Assembly: GCA_902168185.1 (NCBI GenBank)
Contig: CABHOV010000089.1
Span: forward strand, 174,081-238,080
Direction: 5' to 3'
DNA length: 64,000 nt
From: an uncultured Bacteroides sp.
GTDB lineage: Bacteria > Bacteroidota > Bacteroidia > Cytophagales > Cyclobacteriaceae
A program made the position numbers and the translations under genes. Of the stretch, positions 26,772 through 35,748 are shown piece by piece (within the stretch, counting starts at the first letter, position 1; each line of letters starts with the position of its first letter). The notes under the pieces were generated by a model, which worked only from the letters and a program-made list of their open reading frames with translations, searched no databases and was not told the DNA's origin.

Positions 26772-27137
26772 TTAGTAATCCTTTTTTACCACCAGCAAAA
26801 AATAATCTTTCTCGATTGGCAGGTAGCCGTGTTCATAGCAATAGAAATATTGGGCACCATCCCGTGTCTTATAAATGCTGGTGAAAAGATTGAAATCAAA
26901 ACCTTTGGCATTAAGCTTTTCGCGGCTAACCCTGCTTTTCCCGTCTGGGTTCAGGTCAATTAGTATCCTTCTATTCTTACGAAGTATATTATTGACATTG
27001 CGCATATAGTTGGTGTCATCACTATTGAGCTTGTTATTATAGGCACTGCGACATTGATCGGAGCAAAATTTTTTGTCGACCCTGCCTTTAATAGGTGTCC
27101 CACACTCGATGCAAACCTTTTTAATTATTTCTGACAT
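26772..27137 (-). CDS. Zinc-ribbon protein of unknown function
   Basis: A 121-residue protein. The N-terminal treble-clef or zinc ribbon binds one zinc through CIECGTPI and CSDQCRSAYNN (Cys9, Cys12, Cys25, Cys29), as in DUF2116-like ribbons. The C-terminal 80 residues (NNILRKNRRILIDLNPDGKS, then GFDFNLFTSIYKTRDGAQYFYCYEHGYL) form a mixed helix/strand domain that recurs in Bacteroidota but has no known role. It is divergent from ssb, with 152 bases between the starts. Nucleic acid binding is plausible but unproven. Confidence 0.75.
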   Translation of the reverse strand: MSEIIKKVCIECGTPIKGRVDKKFCSDQCRSAYNNKLNSDDTNYMRNVNNILRKNRRILIDLNPDGKSRVSREKLNAKGFDFNLFTSIYKTRDGAQYFYCYEHGYLPIEKDYFLLVVKKDY

Positions 27138-27289
27138 ATAACGTTCCGTTTACAAACGGCTACAAATGGAAGTAAGCGTTTTCTATACAACTATAACTTT
27201 TTTGTTCTTGCACCTTTGCATCGTCAATTACAACGGCAGGGGTAGACAAATAATTACGCTTAAAATGTAAACAATAAATAGATACATAT

Positions 27290-27643
27290 ATGTCAAACTT
27301 AAGAAACAGTGTACAACTTATAGGTCGTTTAGGTAAAGATCCTGAAATCAAAGTCTTCGATAGCGGCAAGAAGCTAGCAACGTTTTCAATTGCTACGAAC
27401 AGCGTATACCGAAATAATAAAGGAGATAAGGTAGAGGAAGTGCAATGGCACAACCTCGTAATGTGGGATAAACTTGCAGATATAGCTGCCCAATATTTGA
27501 AGAAAGGAAGTGAAGTAGCGATCGAAGGTAAGCTGGTACATCGCTCGTATGAAACTTCCGATGGAGAGAAACGCTATACTACCGAGATAAATGTAAATGA
27601 CATTGTGATGTTGGGAGGGAAGTTGAGACAGGTTGAAGTTTAA
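27290..27643 (+). CDS. ssb: Single-stranded DNA-binding protein, short form
   Basis: A 117-residue OB-fold protein clearly of the SSB family: RNSVQLIGRLGKDPEIKVF, then KLATFSIATNSVYRN, EEVQWHNLVMWDKLADIAAQYLKKGSEVAIEGKLVHRSYE. It ends at GKLRQVEV. It lacks the flexible linker and the acidic DDxxxF tail by which full-length SSB recruits replication and repair proteins. It is therefore probably an accessory SSB paralogue, for recombination or competence, and not the essential one. A very strong terminator follows 58 bases later. Confidence 0.93.
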   Translation: MSNLRNSVQLIGRLGKDPEIKVFDSGKKLATFSIATNSVYRNNKGDKVEEVQWHNLVMWDKLADIAAQYLKKGSEVAIEGKLVHRSYETSDGEKRYTTEINVNDIVMLGGKLRQVEV

Positions 27644-27701
27644 CCACCACACCCGTTAGCCCGTAACCGTTAGCCATAACGTTGTTCATTGTTTAAGCTT
27701 G

Positions 27702-27731
27702 AGCCTGGCTCCATTGGAGCCAGGCTTTTTA
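27702..27731. terminator. Strong terminator between ssb and outer-membrane protein gene
   Basis: An 11-base perfect stem AGCCTGGCTCC / GGAGCCAGGCT with an ATT loop is followed by TTTTTATTTT on the + strand. The opposite-strand gene ends just beyond, so it may serve both directions. Confidence 0.92.
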
Positions 27732-27737
27732 TTTTTT

Positions 27738-28811
27738 TTAGAATGCATAATTAAGTTTGAGACCAAACTGGAATTTTTTGAAATCATTGGTCAGGTAAAA
27801 CTCCGGGACTATATTTAATCGGGTGCTCCCTAAATCTGACAGGATAAAAAGTTTTGCAGTTTTGCCCTGAAAGAAATTTTCAGTTTCGTGTACAAGTATA
27901 GCGGCTCCGATACCGCCCCACATTTCGCGATCGCCTTTTGTGCTAAAATTTTTCCGATACGATACACCCAAAAAAGAACTGATCGAATTGTTATAGCCGC
28001 CTTCAGGCTTTTTATCCAGGAGAAACATACTCGAATAGGTAAATTCTATTTTCCGGTTTCTCCGGTTGAACCGGTCACTAAAGCTCAGGCCAATGGCTCC
28101 TGTTAGGTCCGGATAAAGCTTATCTCTCAATACACCAACCCCTGCACTGCCGGTTGCATAAATTAAGTCATGCGGCTCCGTATGCAGAATGTTGCTATAG
28201 CTTATCGCGTTATTTTGAATGATAAGTCTGGCTTTGAAACTTTTTCTGCCGATATACCAATTTTTGGACGCATCGCGAATGTTGGAAACTATTTGAGTAA
28301 AATTCTTTGATGATAATTCCTGGAGCTTGCTGCGTTCTGGAACATAGATATATACTTTGGCTATATCCGTATTTAAATAGATCTCTATACCGGGCGGGAG
28401 AAGTTGCAAAATCTCTTTCTCCTTTATAAGAAGTTTGGTTTGCGATTTTTTTTCTTCAATGGTGACCTCCTTCTGATTGTCCTTCCGGTAGGTGGCGTTC
28501 ACAACTATAGATGCGTTGGCACTTAAAGTTGTGGGTAAGCTTTTTTCGAGATAAGTGTTTAGTTCCAGAAGCGTTGCCGAGAAATTTTCTATGAATGAGT
28601 TGTTGGCCTGAAAGTTCTTCAGCTCAAAGACCACCAACGCCTCCTGCTCTGGAAATTCAACACGGATTGAATCCGGAAAGTAGTGTATACCGTTGCGCGT
28701 GTCACGGTATATATTCTGATGTCGATCCGTACCCTGGCTATAATTTAATGTTTGGCCTTGCAGGCCATAGAAAGAAACTATAAAGAAGATTGCAACGATG
28801 GAGTTTTTCAT
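27738..28811 (-). CDS. Putative outer membrane beta-barrel protein
   Basis: A 357-residue exported protein (signal MKNSIVAIFFIVSFYGLQG). Residues 25-200 form a soluble domain with a helix and a KEVTIEEKKSQTKLLIKEKEIL charged stretch. From about 215 alternating strands appear (AGVGVLRDKLYPDLTGAIGLSFSD, KIEFTYSSMFLLDKK, FQFGLKLNYAF), and the protein ends in phenylalanine as outer membrane barrels do. It is the last gene of the ECF sigma/anti-sigma unit and is a likely target or sensor of it. The family is not recognised. Confidence 0.65.
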   Translation of the reverse strand: MKNSIVAIFFIVSFYGLQGQTLNYSQGTDRHQNIYRDTRNGIHYFPDSIRVEFPEQEALVVFELKNFQANNSFIENFSATLLELNTYLEKSLPTTLSANASIVVNATYRKDNQKEVTIEEKKSQTKLLIKEKEILQLLPPGIEIYLNTDIAKVYIYVPERSKLQELSSKNFTQIVSNIRDASKNWYIGRKSFKARLIIQNNAISYSNILHTEPHDLIYATGSAGVGVLRDKLYPDLTGAIGLSFSDRFNRRNRKIEFTYSSMFLLDKKPEGGYNNSISSFLGVSYRKNFSTKGDREMWGGIGAAILVHETENFFQGKTAKLFILSDLGSTRLNIVPEFYLTNDFKKFQFGLKLNYAF

Positions 28812-28907
28812 GAGTTTATAATAAGGTTAATGTCAGTAATAAATTGAAATGGCAAGCCCTGTCTCAATGCATTGAGAGCTTTTGCTTGTATAGGACTTAT
28901 TGTTTAC

Positions 28908-29561
28908 TTAATTGATTCGCGCAATGATGAGTTTACTTTCTCCGGTTGCGTTATCCGGAAACTTTTCTTTTTCTGAATTGAAAAATTTGAATTTGGATTT
29001 CTTCTCTTTGCGCGTTGCGACTGCCGGTTGCTCTTGCTGGGGAATTATACCGATAACTACTTTTACCCGCTGGCTTCCGTTTTCCTGAGCAACCTGAGTG
29101 TTCTCGTCATATACTATAGAATCCGCTGATGCGACTGCGGGCACTTCCGTAAAGTATATACCCACAGAGTCCTGATTTTTAACAGGTGAAGCATCTGGCA
29201 ATTTCGATTCAACCGCTTTGTGATTTTTAGAAGTGTTGACCTTGGCAGGAGTAACCGGCTCCATTTTAAGATGCGCTACAACAGGTTTCTCATCTATACT
29301 CTGTACAGCAGGTTTACCGGTTTCTTTGGTTAATACTTTTTCCTGTGAAGCTGCAGTAATGGTATAGCCCAGATAAATATATTTCACTGCCAGCAACGCC
29401 ACAACCAGTGATGCTGCGATAGAGAAGTATAGCGGTTTTCTGGAACGGGTTTTTGTTTTCATCCCCATCCGCTCCCATACTTTTTCTTTTTGCCAACGCG
29501 TTGGGCGCATCTCTGCTGCGTATACCTTGCGCTGGATAGTTTTTTGAATGTCAGGTTCCAT
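28908..29561 (-). CDS. Putative anti-sigma factor, single-pass membrane protein
   Basis: A 217-residue protein. The cytoplasmic N-terminus (about 1-45, RWQKEKVWERMGMKTKTRSR) is followed by one membrane helix (about 46-65, FSIAASLVVALLAVKYIYLG). The external part of about 150 residues is low in complexity and rich in lysine, glutamate and valine. It overlaps the ECF sigma gene by 11 bases, which indicates co-translation. The function is inferred from topology and position only. Confidence 0.65.
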   Translation of the reverse strand: MEPDIQKTIQRKVYAAEMRPTRWQKEKVWERMGMKTKTRSRKPLYFSIAASLVVALLAVKYIYLGYTITAASQEKVLTKETGKPAVQSIDEKPVVAHLKMEPVTPAKVNTSKNHKAVESKLPDASPVKNQDSVGIYFTEVPAVASADSIVYDENTQVAQENGSQRVKVVIGIIPQQEQPAVATRKEKKSKFKFFNSEKEKFPDNATGESKLIIARIN

Positions 29562-30093
29562 AATGATAGCCCTCTTGTATAAGCATTTTCTTTAGCATGG
29601 TCTTCGCCTTGAACAACTGCGATCGTGATGTGTTCTCACTGATCTGCAGCATACCGGCAATCTCTGCGTGATTAAATCCCTCTATAACAGAGAGGTTAAA
29701 AACGGTTCGGTATCCAGTTGGTAGTTGTGTAATGAAATAGTATATATCCTCAGCTTCCTGCTCGCTGAAAGCGTTGAGGTCAGGTTCAGGCAACGATGCC
29801 TCCAGACTTTCTGTGAGGTTGAAGTTATGACTTCGCCGAAGCCACATCAACGATTCGTTCACCACGATCTTGCGCATCCAACCTTCCGTACAGCCTTCTC
29901 CCTGATAAATAAAATTTCCGATGCCGTTAAATATTTTTGTAAAGGCAGTCATCAGGACATCCTCAGCTTCTTCGTCACTTTTTATGTAGCGATATGCGAG
30001 CCGGTATAAACGATCTGCATACAACGCGTAGAGTTGTTCCTGCGCTCTGCGGTCGTTTTGCTTACATCGTTTTACCAGGTCTGCCTCTTTCAA
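29551..30093 (-). CDS. ECF RNA polymerase sigma factor
   Basis: A 180-residue sigma-70 protein. Sigma2 includes RAQEQLYALYADRLYRLAYRYIKSDEEAEDVLMTAFTKIF and CTEGWMRKIVVNESLMWLRR. Sigma4 includes LPTGYRTVFNLSVIEGFNHAEIAGMLQISENTSRSQLFKAKTMLKKML. The layout matches Bacteroidota ECF factors that control envelope genes. It heads a three-gene unit with an anti-sigma protein and an outer-membrane barrel. The divergent BatA gene starts 187 bases away. Confidence 0.9.
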   Translation of the reverse strand: MKEADLVKRCKQNDRRAQEQLYALYADRLYRLAYRYIKSDEEAEDVLMTAFTKIFNGIGNFIYQGEGCTEGWMRKIVVNESLMWLRRSHNFNLTESLEASLPEPDLNAFSEQEAEDIYYFITQLPTGYRTVFNLSVIEGFNHAEIAGMLQISENTSRSQLFKAKTMLKKMLIQEGYHYGT

Positions 30094-30280
30094 GGGTTTA
30101 GGGTTTTATTGTTTTATAGATAGAAATGCCATCTTCGCAGCGTTCGTTGCCTGGCCTTGATTTTTTTTAAGATGTCGATCGAGCAGGTAAAAGTTTTATC
30201 AGTCGGAAGGAAGCGGCCGTTGGTCAAATTATAGGCACTTCCATGAATGGATAACCGTTTAACTATTAACTTTATCGCCG

Positions 30281-32281
30281 ATGAATTTTTTATATCCTTC
30301 TTTTTTGTGGGCGCTGGGAGTGCTGGCGATTCCGGTTATCATCCACCTTTTTAATTTTCGCAGAACTGTAAAGGTTTACTTTTCCAATAACCGTTTTCTC
30401 AAACAGGTAAAGGAAGCAACAACCGCGAAACGCAGGTTGAAACATTATCTCATCCTGGCATCTCGACTATTGTTCCTGTTCTTCCTGGTGATTACATTTT
30501 GCCAGCCCATTATTCCGGCCAAGAACCAACTCACCAATAATCATACGATCGTTCTTTATCTCGACAACTCTCAAAGTATGTCGGCACAAATGGAGGATAA
30601 AGTTCGTGGTCTCGATGCGGGTGTTACGTTCGTCCGAAATATCGTTTCTCTGTTTCCTCCCGACACACGGTATAAACTCATTACCAATGATTTTGCTCCC
30701 TTCTCAAATTCTTTCAAGACAAAATCAGAAGTGCTTGACCTTCTTACGCAAGTCCGGTTGTCGCCAGTAAGTCGCACCATGCAGGAAGTACTCGATCGCG
30801 TTCGTCAGCAAGGGCAGGCACAACAGCAGCAAGAAGTTTTCTGGATCTCGGATCTTCAAAAGTCTACGCTGGGTATAATTCCTAAAACGCTTGACTCTTC
30901 TGCTCAATGGCGATTGGTTCCCATACGCTTTGCATCGCTCGCGAATATATTTGTTGATACAGCATATCTGGAAAATCCATTTGCTGCTTCGGGAGAAAAA
31001 AATGTACTGCGTGTTAAAGTACGCAACGATGGCAAACGCGATGTCGATCAGTTAAATCTCAAGCTCACCATTAACAATATACAGTCTGGTGCCGGTACGA
31101 TAGATGTACCACAAGGTGGCGTTGCAGAGACTACATTTGATTTAGCCACAGGTCTTTCAGGGTTGAATGAAGCACGCATCAGCTTCAATGATTTTCCCGT
31201 GAGCTTCGATAATGAATTTTTCTTCGCGCTAAATTTTACCGACAAGATAAAAGTCGTTGAGATCAAAAAAGATAATTTAACAACACCGGTTGAAAAAGTA
31301 TATGGCAACAAGCAGGTGTTCACATACCAGGGATTTGCCGTCAGCAACTTTAACTATAATGAACTGGCACAGGCAGATCTCGTAGTCGTCAACGGACTGA
31401 ATACTGTCGATCCTTCTTTAACAAATGCATTGCTCGACTATATTAACAAAGGCGGCACGTTGCTTCTTGCTCCGGGCACACAGCCCGATGTAAATAATCT
31501 GAAAAATCTTGCACAGGTCCCCGGTTTAAATTCACTACCAAAAGCTGAACCTCTTGAACTTGATCGTCCTGATTTTTCAAATCCATTTTTTGAAAATGTA
31601 TTCGAAGAAAAATCCACTTCACTGGCCATGCCCAAGGCAGCACGATTGCTTGACTTAGGGGGCGATCGTTCTGCTATTCTTAAATTTAAAAACGACCAGG
31701 CATTCTTGTCCTTGTTTAATCGCGGTGGCAAACTGTATATACTTGCCACGGCATTGGAGAGCGACTTTACCGATTTTCACCAGCATGCGTTATTCGTGCC
31801 CGTGATGTATCGCATCGCTGCCAGCGCCCGCAGAAGTGAAACCAAACCTTATTATACTCTTCGTGAGAATTTAATAACGCTTCGCCTCGATAGTGTAAAC
31901 GATGATGTACCCTTGAAGCTTGTAGGCAAAGAAGAAGTGATTCCCGGCCAGCGTAAAGTTGCTGATCATGTATTTATAGATGTACCCAAATTTTCGGTTG
32001 AGCAGGGATTTTATGACGTAGTATCACAAAGTGATACCGTTGATCTGATCGCCTTCAACCTGAACAAAGAGGAATCATTGATGGAACAATATACCGGAGA
32101 AGAAGTAAAGGCAATGGCTGGCGGAGGAGAGAATATCAGCATTTTTACGGCAACATCTTCCGGAGCGTTTAGCAACGAAATCAAGGAACGATACCTGGGC
32201 ACGCCCCTGTGGAAATACGCATTGCTGCTGGCGTTGCTCTTTATACTGGCGGAAATTCTGCTGATCCGGTTTATGAAGTAA
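30281..32281 (+). CDS. BatA-domain membrane protein with von Willebrand-like core
   Basis: A 666-residue protein. It starts with the N-terminal double membrane segment of the BatA family (FLYPSFLWALGVLAIPVIIHLFNFRRTVKVYFSN, second helix about 58-77). A vWA-like domain follows with a DNSQSMSAQ metal-site motif (about 96-104). Long beta-rich periplasmic domains follow, and a final membrane helix (KYALLLALLFILAEILLIRFMK) ends the protein. The family is linked to the Bat aerotolerance genes, but here no other Bat gene is adjacent. It heads a forward block with the dihydroorotase homologue and DUF4199 genes. Confidence 0.88.
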   Translation: MNFLYPSFLWALGVLAIPVIIHLFNFRRTVKVYFSNNRFLKQVKEATTAKRRLKHYLILASRLLFLFFLVITFCQPIIPAKNQLTNNHTIVLYLDNSQSMSAQMEDKVRGLDAGVTFVRNIVSLFPPDTRYKLITNDFAPFSNSFKTKSEVLDLLTQVRLSPVSRTMQEVLDRVRQQGQAQQQQEVFWISDLQKSTLGIIPKTLDSSAQWRLVPIRFASLANIFVDTAYLENPFAASGEKNVLRVKVRNDGKRDVDQLNLKLTINNIQSGAGTIDVPQGGVAETTFDLATGLSGLNEARISFNDFPVSFDNEFFFALNFTDKIKVVEIKKDNLTTPVEKVYGNKQVFTYQGFAVSNFNYNELAQADLVVVNGLNTVDPSLTNALLDYINKGGTLLLAPGTQPDVNNLKNLAQVPGLNSLPKAEPLELDRPDFSNPFFENVFEEKSTSLAMPKAARLLDLGGDRSAILKFKNDQAFLSLFNRGGKLYILATALESDFTDFHQHALFVPVMYRIAASARRSETKPYYTLRENLITLRLDSVNDDVPLKLVGKEEVIPGQRKVADHVFIDVPKFSVEQGFYDVVSQSDTVDLIAFNLNKEESLMEQYTGEEVKAMAGGGENISIFTATSSGAFSNEIKERYLGTPLWKYALLLALLFILAEILLIRFMK

Positions 32282-32421
32282 GTATATTTGTTGAGCAAAA
32301 AGACTGCGATTAATACTTTCGTTCGGCCAATACTTACTAAACTTGCAGCATAGATTTTTGGGCTCTCCGGAAAAGCTTTTTGAAAGGGAATCCTGGGTCT
32401 GACGGGTGAAAAATAACACGC

Positions 32422-33681
32422 ATGAAAATTCTTATACAAAACGCTGAAATACACGATCCGAATTCTCCCTTCCATCAAAAAGAAAAAAATGTATTAGTCA
32501 ACAACGGGCGCATTGCAGAAATAGGCGATAAGAATTATTCAGCAGATAAAATTATTAAAGCGGATGGCATGAAGCTGTCTATCGGCTGGTTCGATCTCGG
32601 TACGTATGTTGGCGACCCGGGCCTTGAGCATAAAGAAGACATCGATTCAGTTTCAAGAGCTGCCGCAGCGGGCGGGTTTACAGAGATCGCTGTGCTTCCC
32701 AATACATCTCCATCGGTACAAACAAAAAATGAAGTAAGCTATATCACACGTAATAACGATACGCGCCTGGTTGAAATACATGCTATGGCATCTGTAACCA
32801 GGAACAACAAAGGTGAAGAGCTTACCGAAATGATAGACCTGCACGAAGCCGGAGCGATTGCGTTTACCGATGGCCTCAAGCCTATATGGCATACGGATAT
32901 TTTACTGAAGGCTCTTCAATATCTTCAGAAGTTTAATGGTCTGCTGATTGATCACCCCGAAGATATATGGCTTAACATGTTTGGCCAGATGCACGAAGGC
33001 GTTAACAGCACCATGCTCGGGTTGAAAGGTATGCCGCGTATAGCGGAAGATATCATGGTTGGTAAAAACCTCGAGTTGCTCGGATATGCAGGAGGTCGCT
33101 TGCACATGGCGCGCTTGTCGTCCGGCAAAGCTGTTGATCTGATTCGCACAGCAAAAAAGAAATTGAATGTAACTTGTGATATAGCAGCCTATCAGCCTCT
33201 GCTCGATGACAGCTACCTCTCAGACTTCGATACAAACTATAAAGTAAACCCTCCGCTACGTGAGAAGGTTGATAACGATGCGCTCATCAAGGCATTGAAA
33301 GACGGCACTATAGATGTGATCTGCTCTGGTCACTTGCCACATGAAGATGAAAGCAAAGAACTTGAATTTGACCTCGCTGATTTTGGTATCATTAATCTTC
33401 AGACCTTCGGAGCAAACCTGGTTTCGCTCTCGCGATCAGTAGAGTGGAGCACGTTGGTGGAGAAAGTTACTATAAATCCGCGCAAGCTTTTAAACCTCGA
33501 GGTTCCAAAGATCGAAGTAGAAGCGAAGGCATCGCTTACACTCTTTGATCCAGCGCGTACATGGACGTTGGATGAGAAATCGAATCTTTCCAAATCGAAG
33601 AACTCGCCCTGGTACGGTAAAGAAGTAACCGGAAAAGTGGTTGCCGTATTCAACAACAACAAACATCGGATAGAAGATTGA
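32422..33681 (+). CDS. Dihydroorotase homologue lacking zinc ligands (non-catalytic PyrC type)
   Basis: A 419-residue amidohydrolase-fold protein of the multifunctional-complex dihydroorotase family. Normal enzymes bind zinc with an HxH motif followed by Arg-x-Pro-Gly. Here the aligned stretch is DLGTYVGDPG, so both histidines are Gly60 and Tyr62 and the arginine is Gly64. The catalytic Asp in TDHAPH is also lost (SGHLPH). The PNTSP motif, HPED and the rest of the fold are kept. It resembles the structural PyrC-prime subunit that supports aspartate transcarbamoylase, but no pyrB is nearby. A second, active dihydroorotase is expected elsewhere. Confidence 0.88.
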   Translation: MKILIQNAEIHDPNSPFHQKEKNVLVNNGRIAEIGDKNYSADKIIKADGMKLSIGWFDLGTYVGDPGLEHKEDIDSVSRAAAAGGFTEIAVLPNTSPSVQTKNEVSYITRNNDTRLVEIHAMASVTRNNKGEELTEMIDLHEAGAIAFTDGLKPIWHTDILLKALQYLQKFNGLLIDHPEDIWLNMFGQMHEGVNSTMLGLKGMPRIAEDIMVGKNLELLGYAGGRLHMARLSSGKAVDLIRTAKKKLNVTCDIAAYQPLLDDSYLSDFDTNYKVNPPLREKVDNDALIKALKDGTIDVICSGHLPHEDESKELEFDLADFGIINLQTFGANLVSLSRSVEWSTLVEKVTINPRKLLNLEVPKIEVEAKASLTLFDPARTWTLDEKSNLSKSKNSPWYGKEVTGKVVAVFNNNKHRIED

Positions 33682-33706
33682 TCCGGCTAACCCGGAAAGT
33701 ATATAC

Positions 33707-34234
33707 ATGAATCGTTCACCTTTATTAAAAATATCCGTACGGTACGGACTTGTTGCCGGAGTACTCACCTTTATATTGCTGGTGGCGCTATACTATATCG
33801 GCCGCCACCCGCTGATGATTGCTCCGTATCTTGACTTCAGAATCCTGCTATACGGGATTTTTATCTTCTTCAGTTTGAAAGAAATCCGCGATTACTATCA
33901 GAATGGTGAACTATATTTCTGGCAAGGCATGATAGGCGGAGGCATTGTGGTGTTGTTAGCCGACAGTATATCTTCTGTTGGTCTAACGGCTTTCGGAAGT
34001 TTCGAAAAGGATTTTATAACTTCTTATGTGAAGTTGATGTCGCAGTACCTCAATACATTTTCGAAGGAAGATATTGAGCGGATCGGAAAAGAAGTTTTTG
34101 AGCGTAATTTGAATCAGTTACCTACGACTAACATCTCGGTTTTGGCAATGACCTACTTTGTGCAGGGCCTTGCCATCGGCTTTTTTGTTAGTATAATCCT
34201 TTCGGTAATTGTAAGAAGACAACCTAAAAACTAA
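33707..34234 (+). CDS. DUF4199 membrane protein (first of tandem pair)
   Basis: A 175-residue inner membrane protein with four helices (about 11-30, 40-57, 70-92, 150-170). The conserved EIRDYYQNGELYFWQGMIGGGIVVLLADSISS region lies between helices two and three, as in DUF4199. The function is unknown. It follows the dihydroorotase homologue by 25 bases and precedes the second DUF4199 gene by 8, inside one operon. Confidence 0.82.
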   Translation: MNRSPLLKISVRYGLVAGVLTFILLVALYYIGRHPLMIAPYLDFRILLYGIFIFFSLKEIRDYYQNGELYFWQGMIGGGIVVLLADSISSVGLTAFGSFEKDFITSYVKLMSQYLNTFSKEDIERIGKEVFERNLNQLPTTNISVLAMTYFVQGLAIGFFVSIILSVIVRRQPKN

Positions 34235-34242
34235 AAAAAACT

Positions 34243-34758
34243 ATGGAAGAAAACGTTACACCCGTATCAACACGCTCAGCAGGTATGAAATTCGGTATGA
34301 TCTCCGGCCTTATCGGGATCGCTTTATTTCTCGTGTCTGCTATCACCGGTATGAATCCTTTTCAGGGAGTATTAAGCTGGATTGGAATCGCCATATCCAT
34401 TGCTCTCCTGTTTCTGGCTCAAAAGAGTTTTAAAGACAATGGCGATGGTTTTATGTCGTATGGCCAGGGCGTTGGAATTGGCTTTTGGTTTACATTGATC
34501 TCAACTCTTCTGAGTGTTGCTGTTATGTATGTATATGTAACCTTTATCGATGGTGCTCCGATGGAGCTCTTTTATGAAGAGCAAGCTTCCAAAATGGAAG
34601 GTCAGGGGCAATCAGAAGAAGCTATAGAAATGGCGTTGGAATGGACGCGTAAGCTATTCTGGATCTTCGCTATAATTGGAACAATTTTCTGGGGAATGAT
34701 AATCGCATTAATTTTGACCATCTTTACACAGAAAAAACATCCAGAACCGACATTTTAA
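34243..34758 (+). CDS. DUF4199 membrane protein (second of tandem pair)
   Basis: A 171-residue four-helix membrane protein. The FMSYGQGVGIGFWFTLISTLLSVAVMYVYV stretch is the DUF4199 core, and an acidic, helical loop (FYEEQASKMEGQGQSEEAIEMALEW) precedes the last helix. It is clearly related in plan to the preceding gene but has diverged, so the duplication is old. It lies three bases before the glycosyltransferase start and may serve that enzyme as a membrane partner. Confidence 0.82.
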   Translation: MEENVTPVSTRSAGMKFGMISGLIGIALFLVSAITGMNPFQGVLSWIGIAISIALLFLAQKSFKDNGDGFMSYGQGVGIGFWFTLISTLLSVAVMYVYVTFIDGAPMELFYEEQASKMEGQGQSEEAIEMALEWTRKLFWIFAIIGTIFWGMIIALILTIFTQKKHPEPTF

Positions 34759-34761
34759 GCC

Positions 34762-35748
34762 ATGATACATCCGGAGATTTCCGTAATCATTCCGGCAAAA
34801 GACGAAGAGGAGTCAATCCCCGAACTATGCCAGTGGATAAGCCGTGTGATGCAAGCACACGGCTTATCATATGAAGTAATTTTTATTGATGATGGAAGCT
34901 CCGACACCACGTGGGAACAGATTCTGAAAGTAAATGAAGCAGACGAGCGCTTCAAAGGCATCCGCTTTAACCGTAATTTCGGAAAGTCGGCTGCCCTCCA
35001 AACAGGTTTTCGCGCAGCCAAAGGCAAGGTAATTATTACCATGGATGCCGACATGCAGGATAGTCCGGATGAGATACCGGAACTTTACCGCATGGTGACG
35101 CAAGATCGTTATCACCTGGTATCTGGCTGGAAGAAAAAACGCCACGATCCGCTCTCGAAAACTATTCCTTCTAAATTTTTTAATTACGTTACTCGTAAGC
35201 TCTCCGGCATTCCGCTACACGATTTTAATTGTGGACTGAAAGCATACCAGGCGAATGTTGTAAAAAATATTACCGTTTACGGAGAGATGCACCGCTATAT
35301 ACCGGTGATCGCGAAGTGGGCGGGCTTTACCAGGATCAGTGAGAAAGTAGTAGAACACCGTGAGCGTAAATTCGGAACCACCAAGTTTGGTCTTGAGCGC
35401 TTCATTAATGGTTTTCTCGATTTACTCTCCATTACATTTGTCAGTCGCTTCCGGCAGAAGCCTATGCACTTCTTCGGAACACTGGGAACAATTTCATTTT
35501 TGATAGGTTTCGTTTTCACGATCAAAGTGATCTGGGATAAAATGGATGCGCTATATTTCTCGAAGATTCCGATCAAACGTGATATAACAGCACAGCCATT
35601 ATTCTTTTTGGCGCTGGTCGCTATCATTATAGGTGTACAACTTTTTGTTACCGGCTTTCTCGCGGAAATGATTTCAATGCAGTCATTCTCCAAACGCGAT
35701 TACCTTGTAATTGAAAAAGTAGGACTGGAAACACCGGAGAAGGTATAG
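34762..35748 (+). CDS. Family 2 glycosyltransferase, polyprenyl-phosphate (GtrB/DPM1-like)
   Basis: A 328-residue GT2 enzyme. The GT-A core has VIIPAKDEEESI, the EVIFIDDGSSDTTWE nucleotide region and the metal-binding DADMQDSPDEIP (about 94-105). Two C-terminal membrane helices (about 241-262 and 276-300) place it with the GtrB/dolichol-phosphate-mannose synthase group, which loads a sugar on a polyprenyl phosphate. The gene is the fourth of a five-gene operon and its stop codon abuts the next start. Confidence 0.9.
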   Translation: MIHPEISVIIPAKDEEESIPELCQWISRVMQAHGLSYEVIFIDDGSSDTTWEQILKVNEADERFKGIRFNRNFGKSAALQTGFRAAKGKVIITMDADMQDSPDEIPELYRMVTQDRYHLVSGWKKKRHDPLSKTIPSKFFNYVTRKLSGIPLHDFNCGLKAYQANVVKNITVYGEMHRYIPVIAKWAGFTRISEKVVEHRERKFGTTKFGLERFINGFLDLLSITFVSRFRQKPMHFFGTLGTISFLIGFVFTIKVIWDKMDALYFSKIPIKRDITAQPLFFLALVAIIIGVQLFVTGFLAEMISMQSFSKRDYLVIEKVGLETPEKV

